A stretch of DNA of 64,000 nt from Gangjinia marincola (GTDB lineage Bacteria; Bacteroidota; Bacteroidia; Flavobacteriales; Flavobacteriaceae). Below, piece by piece: positions 17,439-26,779 of the stretch. Below the pieces are notes generated by a model. That model was not told the origin of the DNA, searched no databases, and saw nothing but the letters and a program-made list of their open reading frames with translations. The stretch spans positions 1 to 64,000 of the forward strand of contig NZ_BAAAFG010000013.1 in the NCBI RefSeq assembly GCF_039523415.1. Reading direction: 5' to 3'. Numbering within the stretch: the first letter of the stretch is position 1; every line of letters starts with the position of its first letter. The position numbers were made by a program, and so were the translations under genes.

Positions 17439-18177
17439 ATTGAATACTATCTTGAGGTTTTAAAAGTTCTAAATCGCGCCTATCTTCAATAAACTTCTCC
17501 AATTGCTTACCATAGAGAGACTCTTTCACTTTTGGTGTAAGCTTGGTGTATATGGTGTCTAAAAATCTAAGATTAGCATCAAAAATTTCATTAAGTGCAA
17601 GATAAGGTGCAACCTCATGATCTGCGTTGTTTACAGCATAATTAATGGTGTATAGGTATTTGCGTTTGAGGTAATTATCATACTGAGCATTCAATGCAAA
17701 AATTTTCTCTTCATTTCCTTCTTTTTGAGCCTCAAAATTTTCTTTAATGAGATCAAGGTTTTGATCGTTTAGTTTTTGTGCATTCGTTCGATATTCCTTA
17801 AGGAGTTTTTGATTTTTGGATCCTTTTACTTCGGCATCTCGTTGAAAGTGGTCCAGGTTTGATTTTATAGAAATCGTTCCTTTTTCTCCAAAAAATTCAA
17901 TGCGATCGTCATAGTCACTTTGGTCAACTTTGTCCAGGTAGAGATAAAAAACTTCGGGTTCAGTAACGGTTGTACTTAGCTTAAATGTTGGCTGTCCCTT
18001 CACTACAATAGAATCGGCATTCACTAATATTGAATCTTGTATTCGTTGAAGATACAGCGTTCCTTTCTTAAGACCCTTGACAGAACCTGTTACGATCATA
18101 TTGCCTTCTTTTTTAGTTGAACAACTTAATAAAATTGCAAAGAGAAGTAAAAGCCTAGAGCTAGATTTCATGTTCAT
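17437..18177 (-). CDS. DUF4369-type lipoprotein
   Basis: 246 residues with a lipoprotein signal ending in the lipobox LLSC at about residue 19. The following part (VTGSVKGLKKGTLYLQRIQD..LVNADSIVVKG.P.FKLS) matches the N-terminal DUF4369 module often fused to thioredoxin-like domains in Bacteroidota. Here the C-terminal half is instead a long charged helical stretch (about 115-235) without a thioredoxin CxxC. It is probably periplasmic or outer-membrane anchored; function unknown. The second Met (codon 3) is an alternative start. Confidence 0.85.
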   Translation of the reverse strand: MNMKSSSRLLLLFAILLSCSTKKEGNMIVTGSVKGLKKGTLYLQRIQDSILVNADSIVVKGQPTFKLSTTVTEPEVFYLYLDKVDQSDYDDRIEFFGEKGTISIKSNLDHFQRDAEVKGSKNQKLLKEYRTNAQKLNDQNLDLIKENFEAQKEGNEEKIFALNAQYDNYLKRKYLYTINYAVNNADHEVAPYLALNEIFDANLRFLDTIYTKLTPKVKESLYGKQLEKFIEDRRDLELLKPQDSIQ

Positions 18178-18228
18178 TTATTTGAGAGCGCAAATATCGT
18201 ATTTATTCTTTATAAAAAATTAGAGTCA

Positions 18229-19491
18229 TTAGGAAGTTGCGGCAATTTCCATCAAAACGGCACAAAACATGGCGCCATAAGTACCTACTACATAGCCAAG
18301 GACTGCCAGCAGTACACCTACTGTTGCAAGAGACGGATGAAAGGCTGCGGCAACCACAGGGGCAGATGCTGCTCCACCAACGTTCGCCTGGCTACCTACT
18401 GCTAAGAAAAAATAGGGCGCTTTGATCAATTTAGCTACTAGTATGAGTAAACCGGCATGGATGCTAATCCATACAAACCCAATTGCAATGAGGCCGGGAT
18501 TTTCTACCACTTTAGTTAAATCCATTTTCATTCCAATGGTTGCTACCAGAACATAAATAAAAATACTCCCAATCTTACTGGCGCCTGCACCTTCGTAATT
18601 GCGGGCTTTTGTAAACGAAAGGAGAATTCCTATGAGGGTGGCAATAGTAATCATCCAGAAAAAAGTAGAAGCAAAAGACGCTAATGCACTGCTTTTATTT
18701 GTAAAAGCCTCAAAATTTTCTGTGAGGCCGGTAGAAATGAGTTCTGATCCCCAATGTGCAATTCCTACTGCGGTAAAGGCGATGCTCAGCATAATCACAA
18801 GATCATTAAGACTGGGATTGCGTTCTCTCTTTTTTGAAAATGCAGTTACTTTTTTCTTAAGAGCGGTAATAGCAGATGAATCCGCTTTAAGCCAGTTGTC
18901 AATGCGTTTGTTACGTTCAATGCCTATAAGAATAATGGCCATCCAAACATTAGCGACTACAATATCTACTAAAACCATCCCGCCGTATTCTTCCTGATTA
19001 TATTCAAAAATCTCTAACATGGCGGCCTGGTTTGCACCGCCTCCAATCCAGCTTCCGGCGATGGTTGTAAGTCCTCTCCAAACTGCATCTGGTCCAACAC
19101 CTCCAACAGTTTCGGGAGAGAACGCAGAGATAAGCAAAATCGCCAATGGTCCACCAATGATAATGCCCAACGTACCAGTCAAAAACATAATAAGAGCCTT
19201 AGGCCCTAAATTAAATATGGCTTTAAGATCTATACTTAAAGTCATTAAAACCAACGATGCGGGTAATAAATAACGACTTGCAATAAAATAGAGTTGAGAT
19301 ATTTCATCGCTAATTAAACCCAGACTGTTGAAGATTGATGGAATGAGATAACACATTAAAAGTGCGGGAATGAAGCGATAAAAGTTTTTCCAAAAGCCAG
19401 ACTTGATAGAAGAGGTGTAAAATACAAGTCCAAGCGCAGCCATTAAAAGCCCTAAGACAATCGCATCGTTTTCAAAAATAGGAGAATCCAT
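18229..19491 (-). CDS. DUF819 family integral membrane protein
   Basis: About 420 residues from the ATG at 19491 (MDSPIFENDAIVLG); an in-frame ATG at 19509 would add six residues. It is hydrophobic throughout, with roughly 10-12 membrane segments. It has the two internal signature regions of the DUF819/YjcL family: SWIGGGANQAAM in the first half and GSQANVGGAASAPVVAAAFHP in the second, an inverted-repeat transporter-like arrangement. Substrate unknown. The gene is divergent from the S1/P1 nuclease at 19572. Confidence 0.9.
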   Translation of the reverse strand: MDSPIFENDAIVLGLLMAALGLVFYTSSIKSGFWKNFYRFIPALLMCYLIPSIFNSLGLISDEISQLYFIASRYLLPASLVLMTLSIDLKAIFNLGPKALIMFLTGTLGIIIGGPLAILLISAFSPETVGGVGPDAVWRGLTTIAGSWIGGGANQAAMLEIFEYNQEEYGGMVLVDIVVANVWMAIILIGIERNKRIDNWLKADSSAITALKKKVTAFSKKRERNPSLNDLVIMLSIAFTAVGIAHWGSELISTGLTENFEAFTNKSSALASFASTFFWMITIATLIGILLSFTKARNYEGAGASKIGSIFIYVLVATIGMKMDLTKVVENPGLIAIGFVWISIHAGLLILVAKLIKAPYFFLAVGSQANVGGAASAPVVAAAFHPSLATVGVLLAVLGYVVGTYGAMFCAVLMEIAATS

Positions 19492-19571
19492 GAATATAAT
19501 TTTGACCAAGATAAGCGATAACTTGCATAAATTTAATGTTTCTTTAAACTTGGGAAACTTATATTTACATC

Positions 19572-20357
19572 ATGAAGAAGATTGCACTGATTAGTTTAGT
19601 TTTTTGCTTTTTTTATGCGCAACAAAATTTCGCTACAAATCCTTATTGGGGAAAAACGGGTCACCGCGTAATTGGTGAAATTGCTGCGGCCCATCTCTCA
19701 AAGAAAGCGCGTAAGAATATTGATAAGCTTTTAAAAGGACAAGGATTAGCATTAGTCTCTATTTATGCTGATGAGATAAAGAGTGATGATAGATATGATA
19801 AGTATGGACCCTGGCATTATGTGAATATACCCTTTGATAAAACGTATGATACTCATCCTAAAAATCCAAAAGGGGATCTTATCCAGGGAATAAATACCTG
19901 TGTAGAAATTCTCAATGATGAGAATTCTTCAAATGATGATAAAGTTTTTCACTTAAAAATGTTAGTTCATTTAATAGGGGATTTGCATCAACCACTGCAT
20001 ACAGGATTAAGCGAGAATAGAGGTGGGAATGATATTAAACTCCAATGGTTTTGGGATGATTCAAACTTGCACCGGGTTTGGGATACAGATATGATTGAGT
20101 CATATAAAATGAGTTATACAGAACTTGCGAATAATAGGGAAGAATTATCTAAACGCCAGTTGGCTTTTTATCAAGAGGGGGAACTTATGGATTGGGTTAA
20201 TGAATCCAGGGCGTATGCAAAAGATATATATAATTCTACCAAAGCAGGTGATAATATTAGTTATCAATATATGTATAATTGGTTTCCATTAGTGCGCACA
20301 CAATTACAGAAAGGTGGAGTTAGATTGGCCAAAGTGCTAAATGAACTATTTGATTAA
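19572..20357 (+). CDS. S1/P1-type zinc nuclease (secreted)
   Basis: 261 residues with a signal peptide ending near NFA. The family metal ligands are visible: Trp and His in YWGKTGHRVIGEIAA, Asp in ISIYADEI-like SIYADEIK, His in PWHYVNIPF, then HLIGDLHQPLHTG, RGGND and NLHRVWDTDMI. These enzymes bind three zinc ions and cleave single-stranded nucleic acids and 3'-nucleotides. In marine flavobacteria they probably act in the periplasm or outside the cell to scavenge phosphate and nucleosides. The end overlaps the convergent DUF2805 gene by four bases. Confidence 0.94.
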   Translation: MKKIALISLVFCFFYAQQNFATNPYWGKTGHRVIGEIAAAHLSKKARKNIDKLLKGQGLALVSIYADEIKSDDRYDKYGPWHYVNIPFDKTYDTHPKNPKGDLIQGINTCVEILNDENSSNDDKVFHLKMLVHLIGDLHQPLHTGLSENRGGNDIKLQWFWDDSNLHRVWDTDMIESYKMSYTELANNREELSKRQLAFYQEGELMDWVNESRAYAKDIYNSTKAGDNISYQYMYNWFPLVRTQLQKGGVRLAKVLNELFD

Positions 20358-20641
20358 CGTCTTCGTTTAGATAGTTTATTCATGCTTATACTGCGTTGAC
20401 GGCTGCACTTAAAGCGACCAACTTCATCGCTTCTCAATCTGGCATGTTTGGTAGATCTTCCTTGAACACGTTTTCTCCACATTTTAAAACTTGAAGGTTT
20501 CATATTGCGTCGCATTAGCGTAATAACCTCTTTTTCGGTGATATCAAACTGAAATCTAATAGAGTCAAAAGGCGTGCGATCCTCCCATGCCATTTCAATT
20601 ATGCGATCTAATTCTCTGGTAGAAAATTGTTCTTCGTTCAA
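20354..20641 (-). CDS. DUF2805 / TIGR03643 family small basic protein
   Basis: 95 residues: a helix-turn-helix-like N-terminal half (LDRIIEMAWEDRTPFDSIRFQFDITEKEVITLMRR region) and a strongly basic C-terminus ending in LSKRRR. The WEDRTPF..I..QF.I.E.EVI..MR pattern is that of DUF2805. It could bind nucleic acid, judged from charge and fold only. Its 3' end overlaps the S1/P1 gene by four bases. Confidence 0.85.
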   Translation of the reverse strand: MNEEQFSTRELDRIIEMAWEDRTPFDSIRFQFDITEKEVITLMRRNMKPSSFKMWRKRVQGRSTKHARLRSDEVGRFKCSRQRSISMNKLSKRRR

Positions 20642-20818
20642 AGCTTTAATAATTTTTCTGCTAAAATAGCAGCAGAATATTCAAATTACGATGAACCACC
20701 TATAAAATTGAGTTAATGATTGATAAATTCTTAGTTTAGAAGAGCTATTTCAATGAACTATAACGGTGTAGTTATTCTGGTTATCAGTTATTTAGATGGA
20801 AATTTGTGATTTTATCGC

Positions 20819-20849
20819 TTGAATATGTTATGCGCGCATAGTAATTTTG
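20819..20849 (+). promoter_or_regulatory. Bacteroidota-type promoter for the DoxX-like gene
   Basis: TTG (20819-20821), a 20-base spacer and TAATTTTG (20842-20849) match the -33/-7 consensus TTG-N19/20-TAnnTTTG. The -7 element lies 18 bases before the ATG at 20868. Confidence 0.6.
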
Positions 20850-20867
20850 TAACCTAAATAGAATAGT

Positions 20868-21299
20868 ATGAATATCAAGGTAATAAGTTATACGACACTG
20901 CGAATGATTATTGGAATTTTCTTAGTCATACATGGTTTTTATAATGCCTTATTTTTTTCTAATTTTTTGAATCGATTGGACCACTATTTTGAAAAACAAG
21001 ATTTATTTTATAATGATTTCTTAATCGCTACTGCACCACTTGTTCCATTTGAAGAATTCATTTTAGGCGCATTACTCATTTGCGGTTTATTCACTAAAAA
21101 AGTACTGTATATCGCGACTGGTTTGGTGTTATTCTTCGCTTCATTTGTTCTTAAAGCGAATACCTACGGTCTGGGTATGATCTATGTTTTTATTGTTTTT
21201 ATCTCTTTGATTCTTTTGCTTAAAGAAGAGTATAACTACTTTTCTGTTGACACTGTAATCAATAAAAAAACTACTGTATCACGCGATAAGTTAGGTTAA
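20868..21299 (+). CDS. DoxX-like small integral membrane protein
   Basis: 143 residues with four hydrophobic segments (about 8-28, 50-70, 78-95, 98-118). The first carries RMIIGIFLVIHGFYN and the second FEEFILGALLICGLF, which recall the DoxX/DoxD superfamily. No catalytic residue is evident and the role is unknown. The last 29 bases overlap the convergent AlkB-like gene. A good promoter lies upstream. Confidence 0.75.
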   Translation: MNIKVISYTTLRMIIGIFLVIHGFYNALFFSNFLNRLDHYFEKQDLFYNDFLIATAPLVPFEEFILGALLICGLFTKKVLYIATGLVLFFASFVLKANTYGLGMIYVFIVFISLILLLKEEYNYFSVDTVINKKTTVSRDKLG

Positions 21300-21885
21300 T
21301 TCTTGGATCAACATTTCGTTGAGTCTTAGGTATTTGATGTTGCCAGTAATGTTGTGTTGTTCCCGTCATTAGCAAAAGGCTACCATGGGCGAGTTCAATA
21401 TCGCACTTGATGCTATGATCTTTCTTGTATCGAAGTTTAAATTTTCTGGTTTCACCAAAACTTACCGAAGCGATCACAGGATTTTGTCCTAATTCTTTTT
21501 CATCATCTGCATGCCATCCATTACTATCTTTACCATTTCGGTATAAATTTGCTAAACAAGTAGTGAATCTTTGCGTACATTCCTGTTCAATCCTGTTTTT
21601 TATCTCTAGTAATTCTTTAGTAAAGGGTAGAGGATGCATGGTAATCCCAGAGTAGGAATAGCTACGATCATTGCTTGCATAAAGAGCGGTCAATCTTGGC
21701 TGGGGATGAACTTTTCCAAATAATCTAATATTATCCTGCTTCCATTTAAGATCATTCATTAAGATATTATAATAGGAATCAGCGTTTGAGCCAGAAAAAA
21801 AATGCGGAAAATAAACAACTTCTGCATCAATCAAGTCAAGATTAACTTTTTCTGGATTAGCGTGATGAAATAATGAAGTACTCAT
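21271..21885 (-). CDS. AlkB-like 2-oxoglutarate/Fe(II)-dependent dioxygenase
   Basis: 204 residues of the AlkB fold. The Fe(II) ligands are seen in WHADDEKEL (HxD) and in the distal His of MTGTTQHYWQHQIPK; the 2-oxoglutarate Arg is in RINLTYR. Also present are YSYSGITMHPLPF and SVSFGETRKFKLRYK. Members repair alkylated DNA or RNA bases by oxidative demethylation. It is closer in length to plant/ALKBH2-like AlkB proteins than to large fusions. Its start overlaps the stop of the SRPBCC gene (four bases), so the two are probably one operon. Confidence 0.93.
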   Translation of the reverse strand: MSTSLFHHANPEKVNLDLIDAEVVYFPHFFSGSNADSYYNILMNDLKWKQDNIRLFGKVHPQPRLTALYASNDRSYSYSGITMHPLPFTKELLEIKNRIEQECTQRFTTCLANLYRNGKDSNGWHADDEKELGQNPVIASVSFGETRKFKLRYKKDHSIKCDIELAHGSLLLMTGTTQHYWQHQIPKTQRNVDPRINLTYRVIQ

Positions 21886-22331
21886 GAGTTGACCGTTTGT
21901 CCATCTTCCGCGAAAGCCTTAAAATCTTTCATGATTTGTAAAGAACGCTGTTTGAAAAGTTCAGGCTGTAATCTACCAACAATAGATAACAATCCGGTAA
22001 ACTTAAAACGACTCACACTATTCCATTGCATAGTGTTTTCATCAATAGACTCAAAATAATTTTCCTGCATCGTAGTGATTCCATTTGACCTATAAATAGC
22101 ATGCCACACGTGCGGAAGATTTTTCTTAGTGATCGTTTCGGTCATTTTTATTTTTTGGCCGTAAATTTTTAGTTTGAGGGTGCGTTTACTACCCACTTCA
22201 CCTTCAGGTTGATCTACTGCTTTGGTAGAGATTAGGCCTCTTTGCCATTTGGGGAAATTTTTCGCTTCTTCAAATAATTTGATGGCATGTTCAAGGGGAA
22301 CATTTATTTTAATCTGTGTGGTGTATTTCAT
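21882..22331 (-). CDS. SRPBCC (START/polyketide cyclase-like) family protein
   Basis: 149 residues with the helix-grip pattern: an N-terminal TTQIKINVPLEHAIKLFEE, a central beta-rich part and a C-terminal helix MKDFKAFAEDG. This superfamily binds hydrophobic ligands; no catalytic set is recognisable and the ligand is unknown. It precedes the AlkB-like gene with a four-base overlap. A copy of the dispersed GCTTTCGCGGAA motif encodes AFAE near its C-terminus (21906-21917). Confidence 0.85.
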   Translation of the reverse strand: MKYTTQIKINVPLEHAIKLFEEAKNFPKWQRGLISTKAVDQPEGEVGSKRTLKLKIYGQKIKMTETITKKNLPHVWHAIYRSNGITTMQENYFESIDENTMQWNSVSRFKFTGLLSIVGRLQPELFKQRSLQIMKDFKAFAEDGQTVNS

Positions 22332-22456
22332 TGGGTATGTACACTAAAAGTACTCACATTTTAGGATTAAAGCATTTATTTTATTCTATAGATCAGTCCA
22401 AATATACGAATAAACAGGTGCTGTTTTCTTAGCCTGCGAAGTATCTCTAATCTTAG

Positions 22457-22486
22457 TTGCAAAACCCTTCTAATTTAGTATTTTTG
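22457..22486 (+). promoter_or_regulatory. Consensus Bacteroidota promoter of the SurA-like/MoxR operon
   Basis: TTG (22457-22459), exactly 19 bases, then TATTTTTG (22479-22486). Transcription would start near 22494. This rules out the upstream TTG at 22457 as translation start and supports the ATG at 22517. Confidence 0.7.
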
Positions 22487-22516
22487 TCGGCATTGCAGAA
22501 TAATCATAGCTATCAT

Positions 22517-24478
22517 ATGAAAAGGATTTATGTTATTTTTTTAATTGCGCTTTACAGCGGAATTTCTTTCGCGCAAAAGAATGAAGATAAAGTGCTTTTG
22601 ACCATTGAAGATACTCCCATTTATGGCTCAGAATTTAAGCGGGTATATTTGAAAAACTTAGATTTGGTTCAAGACGAAGAACATAAAGATATCGATCAAT
22701 ATTTAGATTTATTTACAGAGTATAAACTTAAGGTTAAAGAAGCCGAGGCGCTTAAACTGGATGACGAAGCTTCTTTTAAGAAGGAATTTAAAAAATACCG
22801 ATCTCAATTAGCTAAAAATTATCTTACTGATACAAAGGTAACGAATGAACTTATTCGTGAAGCTCATGAGCGATTACAGTATAAGGTAAAAGCCAGTCAT
22901 ATTCTCATTGGGATGAATGCGGTAGCCTCTGGCGCGGATACTTTAAAAGCATATAACAAAGCCATTGAAGCAAGGGACAAGATTATTAATGGGGCAGCTT
23001 TTGATATCGTGGCAAAAGAATATTCTACAGATCCTTCAGCCAAGAAGAATGGAGGTGACCTGGGGTGGTTTAGTGCATTTAAAATGGTTTATCCTTTTGA
23101 AAGTGGTGCTTATGATACACCGGTAGGAGAGGTGTCAATGCCTATTAGAACTACCTTTGGCTATCACATCATTAAAGTAGAGGATAAACGCAAGTCTATG
23201 GGTGAGGTTTCTGCCGCACACATCATGGTTGCTTTAAAAAAAGGGGACTCCTTAATCAATGCCGAAGAAAAAATAAATCAAATTTATGATCGGCTAAAAC
23301 AAGGAGAGTCGTTTGATGAACTTGCACGTCAATACAGTGATGATCGTAATACAGCAAAAAAAGGAGGAGAACTTAGTAGATTTAGTGCAGGTAGATTAAA
23401 TTCTGAAGCATTTGAAAACGCTGCTTTTGCATTAGAAAATCCAGGAGATTTATCGCAACCGGTTAAAACTAAATACGGGTGGCATATCATAAAACTGATT
23501 GAAAAATTTCCGGTTGCTTCTTTTGAAGAAATGAAAAATGAGCTGGAAGCTAAAGTAAAAAAAGACAGTCGCGCTCAAGTGATCACTACTAGTTTATCCC
23601 AACAATTGAAAGATCGTTATGAGATAACCGATAATAAAGAGGCGCTTGCTTATTTCTATGAGAATGTTTCAGACAGTATTCTCGTAGGAAAATGGAATTA
23701 TAAAGCACTTGAATCCATTCCGCAGAAAAAGATTATTTCTTTGAGAGATAAATCAAAGTCCTATCAGGATTTTGCAAAATACATTGCTACACGCCAGCGT
23801 GGTATTAAAGGTGTGTCAGATAAAAATGCGACCATAAAAAAATGGTATGATGGTTTTATTAGGGATTTCGTGCTTCAATATCATCAAGAAAATTTAGAGA
23901 ACGTAAATGAAGATTTCGCGAATTTAGTGGGAGAATACAGGGATGGATTGTTGCTATTTGATTTAATGGAGCAGGAGGTATGGAACAAAGCTAAAGATGA
24001 TAGTTTAGGTTTGAACAATTTTTATAAAGAGAATAAACAAAAATACGAGTCTAGCAAGAGATTTGAAGCAGTGATCGCCAAAGGAAAAAATAAACGCAAC
24101 ATTGAGTTAGTTAAAACGTCTTTAGAAGAAGAAATGGCAGTTGTAGATATTAAAAAATCACTCTCACCTCAAGCCCGTAAGGATGTAATTTTCTCTAAAG
24201 GGAAATATGAGGTAGATAATAGTATTTTTCCTGCAGATCTCAAGGAAGAAAAAGGTGTTTCTGCAATTTATACACAAGGGGATACGTTTACCGTTGTACA
24301 TATCGAAGATATAATCCCAAGTGGAATCAAATCATTTGAAGATGCCAAGGGAGAAGTGATCAGCGATTATCAGCAATACCTTGAAGAAAAATTTAAAGCG
24401 TCTCTAAAAGAAAAATATACGGTCAAGGTTAATAAAAAGAATTTAAAAAAGATCAAGAAAGAACTTGAAAAGGCATAA
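22517..24478 (+). CDS. Periplasmic peptidyl-prolyl isomerase with two parvulin domains
   Basis: 653 residues from the ATG at 22517, giving the signal peptide MKRIYVIFLIALYSGISFAQ. Two parvulin (PpiC/SurA-like) domains lie at about 123-223 (VKASHILIG, GGDLGWFSA, TTFGYHIIKVED) and 232-333 (EVSAAHIMV, GGELSRFSAG, TKYGWHIIKL). A long charged C-terminal region follows (about 340-653). The N-terminal part resembles a SurA chaperone segment. It probably helps outer-membrane proteins fold in the periplasm. It is the first gene of a run of three folding factors and a MoxR ATPase. Confidence 0.92.
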   Translation: MKRIYVIFLIALYSGISFAQKNEDKVLLTIEDTPIYGSEFKRVYLKNLDLVQDEEHKDIDQYLDLFTEYKLKVKEAEALKLDDEASFKKEFKKYRSQLAKNYLTDTKVTNELIREAHERLQYKVKASHILIGMNAVASGADTLKAYNKAIEARDKIINGAAFDIVAKEYSTDPSAKKNGGDLGWFSAFKMVYPFESGAYDTPVGEVSMPIRTTFGYHIIKVEDKRKSMGEVSAAHIMVALKKGDSLINAEEKINQIYDRLKQGESFDELARQYSDDRNTAKKGGELSRFSAGRLNSEAFENAAFALENPGDLSQPVKTKYGWHIIKLIEKFPVASFEEMKNELEAKVKKDSRAQVITTSLSQQLKDRYEITDNKEALAYFYENVSDSILVGKWNYKALESIPQKKIISLRDKSKSYQDFAKYIATRQRGIKGVSDKNATIKKWYDGFIRDFVLQYHQENLENVNEDFANLVGEYRDGLLLFDLMEQEVWNKAKDDSLGLNNFYKENKQKYESSKRFEAVIAKGKNKRNIELVKTSLEEEMAVVDIKKSLSPQARKDVIFSKGKYEVDNSIFPADLKEEKGVSAIYTQGDTFTVVHIEDIIPSGIKSFEDAKGEVISDYQQYLEEKFKASLKEKYTVKVNKKNLKKIKKELEKA

Positions 24479-25331
24479 TTCATATCACTTAGTAACGATC
24501 CTTTTTTTACTCGTAATTATTGGATGTAAAACCGGGGTAGAAGAAGTTGATCCTGGTGATCCTGTTGCACGAGTTAACGATACGTATTTATATAAGAGCG
24601 ATATTGCGAATCTTGTTAGAGATAATATGAGTCCGCAGGATAGTGCCGTGGTGGTTTCGGCATATATCGATCGATGGGCTAAACAACGCTTATTACTGGA
24701 GAGATCCAAATTCAATTTGACTATGGATACTCAAAAAGATTTTGAACGCATGGTGGACGATTATCGCGTTGATCTTCTTACAAAGGCGTACAAAGATCGC
24801 GTAATTGCCAAAAAGTTGGATACTGTTATTTCTGCTAAGGAAATTAAAGACTTCTATGAGCAGAACATTCAAAATTTTAAATTAAATGAGGATGTTGTGG
24901 CATTTAGATATATAATTCTGGAAGCTGCAAATCCTGATTTATATACAATAAAAAGACAATTATCAAGATATACAGATGATGATCGGGAGCTTCTTAATGA
25001 GAACTTATCTGCGTTCTCTGGGTATTCATTTAATGATAGTCTGTGGATGCCTCCTAAACGCATTATGAATAAGTTTACAGCATTAAATGATCGACAAGAA
25101 AGTAGATTAACACGCAAGCAGTCTACGCTACAGGTAAAAGATGGTGATAGTACGTATTTAATTTTTATAAAAGATGCGCTTAAAGTGGGAGATTATGCTC
25201 CTATTAGTTACGTTGAGCCAACCATACGTCAGATTATTCTAAATAAAAGAAAACTTGAATTAACTAAAGAGTTAGAAAAAGAAATTACAAAAGATGCACT
25301 TAATAATAAACAGTTTGAATTATATGAATAG
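24465..25331 (+). CDS. SurA-like lipoprotein without recognisable parvulin motifs
   Basis: 288 residues. The only start that keeps the lipoprotein signal (MKRHNSYHLVTILFLLVIIGC) is TTG at 24465, inside the last 14 bases of the upstream gene; no in-frame ATG or GTG precedes the lipobox IIGC. After it come VARVNDTYLYKSDI and a helical chaperone-like region, as in the N-terminal part of SurA/PpiC proteins. The GGxLGxF and FGxHII parvulin motifs are not seen, so it may be a chaperone rather than an isomerase. It overlaps the next gene by eight bases. Confidence 0.85.
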   Translation: MKRHNSYHLVTILFLLVIIGCKTGVEEVDPGDPVARVNDTYLYKSDIANLVRDNMSPQDSAVVVSAYIDRWAKQRLLLERSKFNLTMDTQKDFERMVDDYRVDLLTKAYKDRVIAKKLDTVISAKEIKDFYEQNIQNFKLNEDVVAFRYIILEAANPDLYTIKRQLSRYTDDDRELLNENLSAFSGYSFNDSLWMPPKRIMNKFTALNDRQESRLTRKQSTLQVKDGDSTYLIFIKDALKVGDYAPISYVEPTIRQIILNKRKLELTKELEKEITKDALNNKQFELYE

Positions 25332-26778
25332 GTTTTTTACCATCGTGGTTGTGACCTTAGTTTGTAGCTTATCATACGCACAGGATAAAAAAGTGATGAC
25401 AACAAAGGATTCTACTAGTTTGGTAATACAGAATGTTAAAGATTCTATTATCACTACCGTAGAAAAAATGAGTGACTCTGTCGTACCATTTAAGCGATAC
25501 AAGGTTGATGGTGTCGCGGCTGTTGTTGGTGAATACGTTATTTTGAATAGTGATATTCAAAAAATGTATGCTGATCTAGAGGCACAAGGCGCAAGCAAGG
25601 AGGATATTACACAGTGTAATCTCTTTGGGAGCTTGCTGGAGAATAAACTTTTTGCGCATCAAGCAGAACAGGATAGTACAATCGTTGTGTCTGATTCTGA
25701 AATTAATGCCACGGTAGATCAGCAAGTAGCTGGTTTTGTACAACAAATTGGATCAATGGAGAAACTATTGGCTTTTTATAATAAAGACAATGAAGCAGAT
25801 TTGAGGTCTGAGTTGTATAAAGTAAATAATGAAAATATTCTTGCTCGCCGCATGCAGCAAAATGTTGTGGATAATGTTGAGGTAACGCCTGAAGAAGTGA
25901 GAGCCTTCTTTGACAAAATACCCGAAGATGAACGTCCGCTGCTGGGAGATGAAGTAGAAATCGCTCAAATTATCATTGAACCAGAGGTGCCCGAAAGTGA
26001 AAAGCAAAAAGTAATTGAACGCCTTAATCAATTTAGAGAGGACATTCTTTATAATGGGGCTAGTTTTGCAACTAAGGCAATTCTCTATTCAAAAGATGGA
26101 ACCGCTAAAGATGGAGGTGCAATGAGCATTACTAGAAAGGACCCCTTGGATAGAACCTTTAAGGATATTGCTTTCTCAATGCAAGAAGGAGAGGTTAGTG
26201 AGCCGTTTGAATCTCAGTTTGGATGGCATATCATTCAAGTCGATAAGATTTTAGGTCAGCGTTTAGATATTCGCCACATTATTCTCATGCCAGAGGTAAC
26301 ATCCTACACGGTTGAAAAAGCTCAAAAGAAACTTGACTCCATTCGCACTCAAATTGTTGCAGATAGCATAACGTTTCAAGCAGCTGCACGCAAGTTTAGC
26401 GATCAGGAAGAAACCCGGCAAGATGGAGGTAAATTGGTAAACCCTAGAACAGGAGACACCAGATTTGAGTTGTCTAAAATTGATCCAACTATTTACAATC
26501 AAGTAGTAAATTTAAAAGAAGGTGAGGTGTCTTTGATACTTACTGATCAAACAAGAACAGGTCAAACCTTTTTCAAGATAGTGACAGTACTAAAACGTTA
26601 TGATGAGCATATTGCCAACTATGCTCAGGATTATTCAAAAATCAAAGAACTGGCGTTGCGTGAAAAGCAATTAAAAGCGATTCAGGGTTGGCAGGAAGAA
26701 AAAATTCAAGAAACTTACGTTAAGATTAATGGTGATTTTAAAACCTGTAACTTCGCTAGTAATTGGTTAAAGAAATAA
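25324..26778 (+). CDS. surA: SurA-like periplasmic peptidyl-prolyl isomerase
   Basis: 484 residues from the ATG at 25324 (MNRFFTIVVVTLVCSLSYAQ as signal peptide). The SurA N-domain begins VDGVAAVVGEYVILNSDIQ. Two parvulin domains follow, about 209-307 (VEIAQIIIEP, DGGAMSIT, SQFGWHIIQVD) and 315-425 (IRHIILMPE, DGGKLVNP). The closing helix is typical of SurA. It guides outer-membrane barrels such as PorP-like proteins and TonB receptors to the BAM complex. Two bases separate it from the MoxR gene. Confidence 0.93.
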   Translation: MNRFFTIVVVTLVCSLSYAQDKKVMTTKDSTSLVIQNVKDSIITTVEKMSDSVVPFKRYKVDGVAAVVGEYVILNSDIQKMYADLEAQGASKEDITQCNLFGSLLENKLFAHQAEQDSTIVVSDSEINATVDQQVAGFVQQIGSMEKLLAFYNKDNEADLRSELYKVNNENILARRMQQNVVDNVEVTPEEVRAFFDKIPEDERPLLGDEVEIAQIIIEPEVPESEKQKVIERLNQFREDILYNGASFATKAILYSKDGTAKDGGAMSITRKDPLDRTFKDIAFSMQEGEVSEPFESQFGWHIIQVDKILGQRLDIRHIILMPEVTSYTVEKAQKKLDSIRTQIVADSITFQAAARKFSDQEETRQDGGKLVNPRTGDTRFELSKIDPTIYNQVVNLKEGEVSLILTDQTRTGQTFFKIVTVLKRYDEHIANYAQDYSKIKELALREKQLKAIQGWQEEKIQETYVKINGDFKTCNFASNWLKK

Positions 26779-26779
26779 T

